Below are positions 24,292-27,811 of a stretch of DNA of 27,811 bases, in pieces. The DNA lies in assembly GCA_002431285.1 (NCBI GenBank), contig DJEF01000021.1:37047-64857 (forward strand), in the 5' to 3' direction. Origin of the DNA: Ruminococcaceae bacterium UBA5905 (GTDB lineage Bacteria; Bacillota; Clostridia; Oscillospirales; Acutalibacteraceae). How positions within the stretch are numbered: the first letter of the stretch is position 1; each line of letters begins with the position of its first letter. Below the pieces are notes generated by a model. That model was not told where the DNA came from and did not search any database. It saw only the letters and a program-made list of their open reading frames with translations. Made by a program: the position numbers and the translations under genes.

Positions 24292-25158
24292 ATGGCAAGA
24301 ACCAATGCGATCAGTATTCTGAGCGGCGCCAGCACCGCCGCCACCCTGTCGGAGCTGTACGGTCTCGTGGTGGACAATGTCCAGAAGCGGATGCTGTCCT
24401 CCCGGCTCAAGAGCCAGGCATACACCGGCAATCCCGCCGCCGGCTCCGTAGAGTTTAAGCGTTTCGCCAACGCCACCGCCAAAGCCTACGGTACCGCCCG
24501 CACCGCCGGAAAGGGCGACAAACTCACCGCTCCTCCGGTCACCGTCGCTCTCGATCAGCACAAGGAGATCGTGGAGGAGATCGCTCAGTTCGACTTGGAT
24601 ACCTTCGGCGTCACCGATATCATGTCCCGCCGGGCAGCAAATCACACGCAGGTGATGCAGTCCACTTTGGATAAGGCATTCTTCACCGAGGCGATTACCG
24701 GCGGCACAGCGTTCACGCCCGCTACGGGTGTCACGGCGATTGAGGACATTGTGGAATCCATGATCCAAACGTTGGAGTCTACCTCCAACAGCTATGTGGA
24801 TGGCGTGGAGCGGGATACCATGGATTTGGTGCTGTCTCCCGCCAAATATGGCGAGCTGCGCAAGTATCTCGACAAGCTGGCGGACAGTCAGGCAAACAGC
24901 GCCGCCGAGGAGACCCGCCTGTATCACGGAGTGCGTGTTCACAGCTGCATCCATCTGCCTGCCAACACCAATGCCATCCTGATGGTCAATGGAGCAATCG
25001 CACAGCCGGTGGTGACACATGAATACAGCAACCCGGAAAAGATCCCGCTGAGCAACGATTACGGTGTCAGCCTCTTCTTCGATTATGGCACCAAGACGCT
25101 GGCCGGTGAGCTGGTGCTGAAATGGGTCACCACGACTACCCCCTCGCAGGGCGGCTGA
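24292..25158 (+). CDS. Major capsid protein
   Basis: 288 residues with AAGGAGG before the ATG. The sequence has the E-loop/P-domain style of small HK97-fold capsid proteins (VEFKRFANATAKAYG, VTVALDQHKEIVEEIAQFD, a central long helix, DLVLSPAKYGELRKYLDKL, and a closing sheet GVRVHSCIHLPANTNAILM). It begins without a visible protease region. It follows the scaffold gene and precedes connector genes, as expected in siphovirus heads. Confidence 0.8.
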   Translation: MARTNAISILSGASTAATLSELYGLVVDNVQKRMLSSRLKSQAYTGNPAAGSVEFKRFANATAKAYGTARTAGKGDKLTAPPVTVALDQHKEIVEEIAQFDLDTFGVTDIMSRRAANHTQVMQSTLDKAFFTEAITGGTAFTPATGVTAIEDIVESMIQTLESTSNSYVDGVERDTMDLVLSPAKYGELRKYLDKLADSQANSAAEETRLYHGVRVHSCIHLPANTNAILMVNGAIAQPVVTHEYSNPEKIPLSNDYGVSLFFDYGTKTLAGELVLKWVTTTTPSQGG

Positions 25159-25177
25159 TCAATAGGAGGTGAGTGCG

Positions 25178-25351
25178 ATGCTGCAGTATCGTAATCGTTT
25201 CACCGGCATCATCCTCACGCCACCGAATGAGCGCTGTGCCCAGCTGCTGGCAAATGATCCCGTGTACGAGGAAATCCGCCCGGCAGCCAAGAAGCCGGCT
25301 GCGACCAAAAAGCCGAAGGGCGGTGGTGCCGGTGAAAATCACGGCGGCTGA
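25178..25351 (+). CDS. Small head-region protein, unknown
   Basis: 57 residues; GGAGGTGAGTGCG precedes the ATG. A short folded start (MLQYRNRFTGIILTPPNE) leads to a Lys/Ala/Pro-rich tail. Similar small proteins often lie between capsid and connector genes. It overlaps the connector gene by 20 bases. No function assigned. Confidence 0.6.
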   Translation: MLQYRNRFTGIILTPPNERCAQLLANDPVYEEIRPAAKKPAATKKPKGGGAGENHGG

Positions 25352-25691
25352 GTATGCAGCGCTATCCCGCAGCCACGCCATTCCCGAGGAGGAATTGGCT
25401 GCAGCGCTGGAGGCTGCCTGGCAGGATATTCTGGCAATGACCTATGATCGAGCCGCCACCGATCTTACCGATTTCCAGATGGAGGTGCTGCGCCGGTGTG
25501 TGGTGGAGCAGGCGGATTTCCGGGCGCAGTATGCGGCGCTGCTGGATAATCCGCTGGCATCCTACAGCCTGAACGGCGTCAGCATGAGCTGGGATAACAG
25601 CCGGCTGCGACAGCTGGGCGGGGTGTATACCTCCCCCCGGGTCGAAGCGCAGCTGATCCGTACCGGATTGCTGTATCGGGGGGTGCGCTGA
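25332..25691 (+). CDS. Head-tail connector-like protein
   Basis: 119 residues from a GTG at 25332. The start is uncertain because the ribosome site (GGGCGGTGG) is weak and lies within the previous gene. The protein is mostly helical in the first 80 residues (LTDFQMEVLRRCVVEQADF), then has a short region with polar loops (YSLNGVSMSWDNSRL). This is the pattern of gp6/gp15-type adaptor proteins that bind below the portal, and position agrees. Confidence 0.6.
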   Translation: MKITAAEYAALSRSHAIPEEELAAALEAAWQDILAMTYDRAATDLTDFQMEVLRRCVVEQADFRAQYAALLDNPLASYSLNGVSMSWDNSRLRQLGGVYTSPRVEAQLIRTGLLYRGVR

Positions 25692-25692
25692 T

Positions 25693-26031
25693 ATGGTGTA
25701 TCCTCCGTTGGTGCCGGATGCGGTATGTACCACACCCATCCGGATTTATTTAGAAGATGGTTTCGGTGAGGACGGCAGTCCCCACCGAACCATCCTCTTT
25801 TCCGGTCGGTGCAATTATCGTCGGGTGCTGGTGACAAAGCTGCAAGGGGAACACCGCACGGTGACCGTCACCGGTGAAGCGTATCTCAACGGCGATGTGC
25901 TGCGGGGACAGGAGCTGTCCGGTGTGGCACAAGTCGGGGATGATACAACGCCTCGACCGATTGTCCGAGCGGAGCGGGCATACAACCCGGACGGCACTGT
26001 AAACTACACCCGATTGGAACTGATGGGATGA
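25693..26031 (+). CDS. Head-closure-like protein
   Basis: 112 residues, mostly beta strands, with ATG one base after the previous stop. Phrases such as TPIRIYLEDGFGEDGSP and VTVTGEAYLNGDVL fit small beta-barrel stopper proteins that close the head after packaging. Assignment is by position and predicted fold. Its stop overlaps the ATG of the following truncated gene. Confidence 0.55.
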   Translation: MVYPPLVPDAVCTTPIRIYLEDGFGEDGSPHRTILFSGRCNYRRVLVTKLQGEHRTVTVTGEAYLNGDVLRGQELSGVAQVGDDTTPRPIVRAERAYNPDGTVNYTRLELMG

Positions 26032-26156
26032 GCATAGAACTTAACATCGGCGTGATTGAATCCATCAGCAAGGCGGCGTTCCGGGCGCTGATAAAGACCG
26101 GCGACGCACTGCGCACCGAGGTGGTGGACGCAAAGGTCATGCCTTTTAATAACTAA
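26028..26156 (+). pseudogene. Truncated minor capsid/tail-completion gene (first 42 codons)
   Basis: The frame begins MSIELNIGVIESISKAAF and reads TGDALRTEVVDAKVMPF before ending at TAA 26154-26156. I recall homologous proteins of about 115-130 residues in which ALxTxVVxxxVMPFDTG is followed by LQ and a long beta-rich part. Here the text stops exactly at MPF. The downstream bases belong to a tail-fibre reading frame in another phase, so this is best seen as the 5' stump of a gene cut by a deletion. Confidence 0.7.
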
Positions 26157-26193
26157 GGCGGGAACGCCGATTCGAGCGGCTGAATTAAATGCT

Positions 26194-27099
26194 ATGCAGG
26201 ATTATGTAGAGCAAGAGTCCACAAATGCCGGAAATTCAGCCACTGCTGCAGAAGCGTCTGCTACTGCCGCAGCCTCATCCGCCGCTGCGGCGGCGGCATC
26301 GGCAGCGCAGGCGGCGCAACAGGCGCTCGTGGTTAATTTCGCCGCGGCAAGCGGAACATCCTTAACTCCGGACAAAACGTTTGAAGAGGTAAAAGCGGCG
26401 CTGGATGCCAATGCGGTTGTTCTGGCATATCGCGGGACAACGGCTTATACCGTCAATACGATATCCTCGACCAGTATACGGTTCTGTCATGCGGAAATCT
26501 CATCCGGAGGTGCCGGAAAATACTACATCAATGTCCGCTACATCAACTTTACGCCTACTTCTGCCTATTTTTCGACAGGTGGTAGTTCCTTTTATACCAC
26601 AAGCCAAACGGACGCAACCTTTGCTACGAAAACCGCATTGAGCGAGGGTATCGAAAAAGCAGCCGCCGCCGGAAGAATGGAGGTTATCTACTCCACCACA
26701 CTGACGGAGGAAGTCAACGATATCACCGTTTCGGCCCTCCCGAACGGGGACAGTTTCTCGCTGGATCGAGTGGCGATATATATGCAATTGCCGTCCTCCA
26801 TAACGGTAAAGATCAATGAGCTAAGCGTGTGGTTTAATGAACAGGCAAGCAGCAACAGAGTGCATATGCAGACTTCTCAAGTCGGATGCCGCTATTTTTA
26901 TTTCATCGGAGAACGAATCGGAAATGACGACATCCACGTATGGGATTGCTGTGCGTCCATAGCAGCGGCGGCGGCTAATATGGCCAATCAAAGACGATTG
27001 GCCAGTCTGGGCGCGGCCAGCTCCATCCTCATCAATTCGGTCAACAATCTCCCGGTGGGGACACAGGTGATGATCTGCGGAAGGAGGGTAACGCAATGA
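26194..27099 (+). CDS. Tail-fibre-like protein, N-terminally truncated
   Basis: The frame can be read from ATG 26194 (301 residues) but continues open upstream to the junction with the truncated gene; ITKAGTPIRAAELNAMQDYV spans that upstream part. AGTPIxAAxLN is the usual phrase near the N-terminus of Firmicutes tail fibres or base-plate proteins, so the true beginning has been lost. An alanine-rich coiled region (residues about 10-45) is followed by beta-rich sequence and a typical C-terminal domain. No good ribosome site precedes 26194. It would be a host-recognition protein if expressed. Confidence 0.65.
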   Translation: MQDYVEQESTNAGNSATAAEASATAAASSAAAAAASAAQAAQQALVVNFAAASGTSLTPDKTFEEVKAALDANAVVLAYRGTTAYTVNTISSTSIRFCHAEISSGGAGKYYINVRYINFTPTSAYFSTGGSSFYTTSQTDATFATKTALSEGIEKAAAAGRMEVIYSTTLTEEVNDITVSALPNGDSFSLDRVAIYMQLPSSITVKINELSVWFNEQASSNRVHMQTSQVGCRYFYFIGERIGNDDIHVWDCCASIAAAAANMANQRRLASLGAASSILINSVNNLPVGTQVMICGRRVTQ

Positions 27100-27260
27100 A
27101 AAAGCTGGTCAACGGACAATATCTCGACATGACGGCAGAGGAGATTGCCGCTTTGAACGCACTGGCGGAGGAGGTTGCTCCGGCGGAGCCGACCGCCGAG
27201 GAGCGGCTGGCAGCACTGGAGGCAGCTATGCTGGAACTGATCACGGGAGGTGACGCATGA
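27096..27260 (+). CDS. Small protein encoded after the tail fibre
   Basis: 54 residues overlapping the fibre stop by 4 bases, with AAGGAGGG upstream. MKKLVNGQYLDMTAEEIAAL and an acidic amphipathic helix resemble the short proteins commonly encoded after Firmicutes tail fibres. Possibly a fibre accessory or chaperone. Function unknown. Confidence 0.65.
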   Translation: MKKLVNGQYLDMTAEEIAALNALAEEVAPAEPTAEERLAALEAAMLELITGGDA

Positions 27261-27364
27261 TGGAGGATACGGAGCATCGGTTGACGGCCGTAGAGGAACG
27301 AGCCAAATCCAACAGCCACCGGTTAGAAACCATGGCGGCGCTGGCGCAGCTGGGGCTGCCGTGA
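27257..27364 (+). CDS. Very small coiled-coil protein (XhlA-like start)
   Basis: 35 residues (ATG at 27257 or 27260) after GGGAGGTGA. EHRLTAVEERAKSNSHRLE resembles the beginning of haemolysin/XhlA-type phage proteins, which normally run to 70-90 residues and end in a membrane helix. That part is absent, so this may be a shortened form. Confidence 0.5.
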   Translation: MMEDTEHRLTAVEERAKSNSHRLETMAALAQLGLP

Positions 27365-27378
27365 GGAGGTGAGGAAAA

Positions 27379-27504
27379 GTGGCGGAGTTTCTACGGATAC
27401 AGCTGCGGCTGGGACGCATCACACCGGCCGCCGTCAAGCGGCTGAAACAGCGGGGCAAGATCACGCAGGAGGAATACACCTATATCATCGAAGGAGGAAA
27501 TTGA
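27379..27504 (+). CDS. XkdX/CD1375-type small phage protein
   Basis: 41 residues from a GTG at 27379 after GGAGGTGAGG. LRLGRITPAAVKRLKQRGKITQEEY has the two short helices and the GKIT-EEY ending found in XkdX-type proteins encoded between the tail fibre and the lysis genes. Function unknown. Confidence 0.6.
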   Translation: MAEFLRIQLRLGRITPAAVKRLKQRGKITQEEYTYIIEGGN

Positions 27505-27506
27505 CC

Positions 27507-27811
27507 ATGGCAAAAATCTATCTGTCGGCGGCGGCACACGCCACCGACAACCGGACGCAATGCCCGGTACAATGCAGCGAGAACACCCATTGCAACCAGT
27601 ACATGGACAAGCTGGAACCCCGGCTGCGGGAGGTGGGCTTTGAGGTCATGCGGGGCGACCCGGCGCTGACCGGTTCACAGGCTATGTCCGTGCGGGTGAC
27701 GGAAGCCAATCGCTGGAAAGCCGACATCTACTACGTAGCCCACACCAACGCCGGAGGTGGGCGGTACAGCATGACCATGTGCTACACCGACAAGGCGAGC
27801 CGGGCGAAAGC
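27507..27811 (+). CDS. N-acetylmuramoyl-L-alanine amidase endolysin, N-terminal part (runs off the right edge)
   Basis: The first 101 codons are present, with AAGGAGG before the ATG. KIYLSAAAHATDN, a helix ending EVGFEVMRGD, and ADIYYVAHTNAGGG follow the Amidase_3 pattern, with the last histidine a likely zinc ligand. The enzyme would cut peptidoglycan for host lysis. The region between (QCPVQCSENTHCNQYMDKL) is unusually rich in cysteine. Its place after the fibre is the siphovirus arrangement, not that of Mu, where lysis genes precede the head genes. Confidence 0.8.
   Translation, partial: MAKIYLSAAAHATDNRTQCPVQCSENTHCNQYMDKLEPRLREVGFEVMRGDPALTGSQAMSVRVTEANRWKADIYYVAHTNAGGGRYSMTMCYTDKASRAK

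Larger units (their letters stand above)
9737..27811. mobile_element. Mu-like transposable prophage, left part (right end outside the window)
   Basis: Gene order repressor, Cro/Ner-like, MuA-type transposase, MuB-type ATPase, Gam, GemA, Mor-type activator, then packaging and head genes identifies a transposable prophage. No tyrosine or serine integrase is present. The left end must lie between the NHL/TPR gene (9648) and the repressor (10166). I place it provisionally at 9737, where TGTGTCGCAC gives the TG expected at ends of this transposase superfamily, but an end nearer 9625-9640 is also possible. The late region has a deletion (see 26028-26194), so the element is probably defective. The right end and the target duplication cannot be seen. 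Confidence 0.85.

Noticed and set aside
9737..27811. Integrase-type prophage or conjugative element
   Set aside because: No tyrosine or serine recombinase and no transfer genes are seen; MuA/MuB-type proteins explain mobility.
1..27811. CRISPR array, tRNA or rRNA genes
   Set aside because: No regularly spaced repeats and no cloverleaf or rRNA-like segments were recognised on reading either strand.

Overview
The window looks like chromosomal DNA of a GC-rich Gram-positive anaerobe, probably a gut clostridium of the Ruminococcaceae/Oscillospiraceae type. The basis is strong AGGAGG-type ribosome sites, GTG/TTG starts, a carbohydrate-uptake operon of a kind common in Firmicutes, and prophage genes of Firmicutes type. 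No rRNA, tRNA or CRISPR array was seen.

Region 1 (1-9648) is a tightly packed plus-strand carbohydrate operon. It holds the tail of one GH31 glycosidase, a second GH31 enzyme that is secreted and membrane-anchored, a very long solute-binding protein with a large N-terminal extension, two MalF/MalG-type sugar permeases, and an exported NHL-repeat/TPR protein with a C-terminal hydrophobic segment. No ATPase gene is present, so the transporter probably uses a shared ATPase encoded elsewhere. The glycosidases would trim a glycoside outside the cell and the ABC system would import the product.

Region 2 (about 9650-27811, running off the right edge) is a Mu-like transposable prophage. Its early part follows the Mu plan: leftward repressor, divergent promoters with three operator-like repeats, Cro/Ner-like regulator, small early genes, MuA-type DDE transposase, MuB-type AAA ATPase, Gam, GemA and a Mor-type activator. 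An intrinsic terminator follows. The late part starts Mu-like (DUF2730-like, gp26-like, DUF3486 small terminase) and then switches to a siphovirus-type head module: large terminase, SPP1 gp6-like portal, minor capsid protein fused to an ADP-ribosyltransferase, scaffold, major capsid and connectors. A NusG-family protein sits between the two terminase genes, and a cluster of RNA hairpins ending in a terminator follows it directly.

The late region appears to carry a large internal deletion. A head-tail gene stops after 42 codons and joins, out of frame, the N-terminal part of a tail-fibre gene, with no tail tube, tape-measure or baseplate gene between them. After the fibre come three small genes and the start of an amidase endolysin. 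The prophage is therefore probably unable to build a complete virion on its own.

The points most worth following up are the phage NusG paralog with its hairpin/terminator region, the 65-bp two-hairpin element present twice exactly 800 bp apart, a frameshifted early gene whose shift point lies in the loop of a 17-bp perfect inverted repeat, the capsid-ADP-ribosyltransferase fusion and its small cysteine-containing neighbour, and the tail-module deletion junction.
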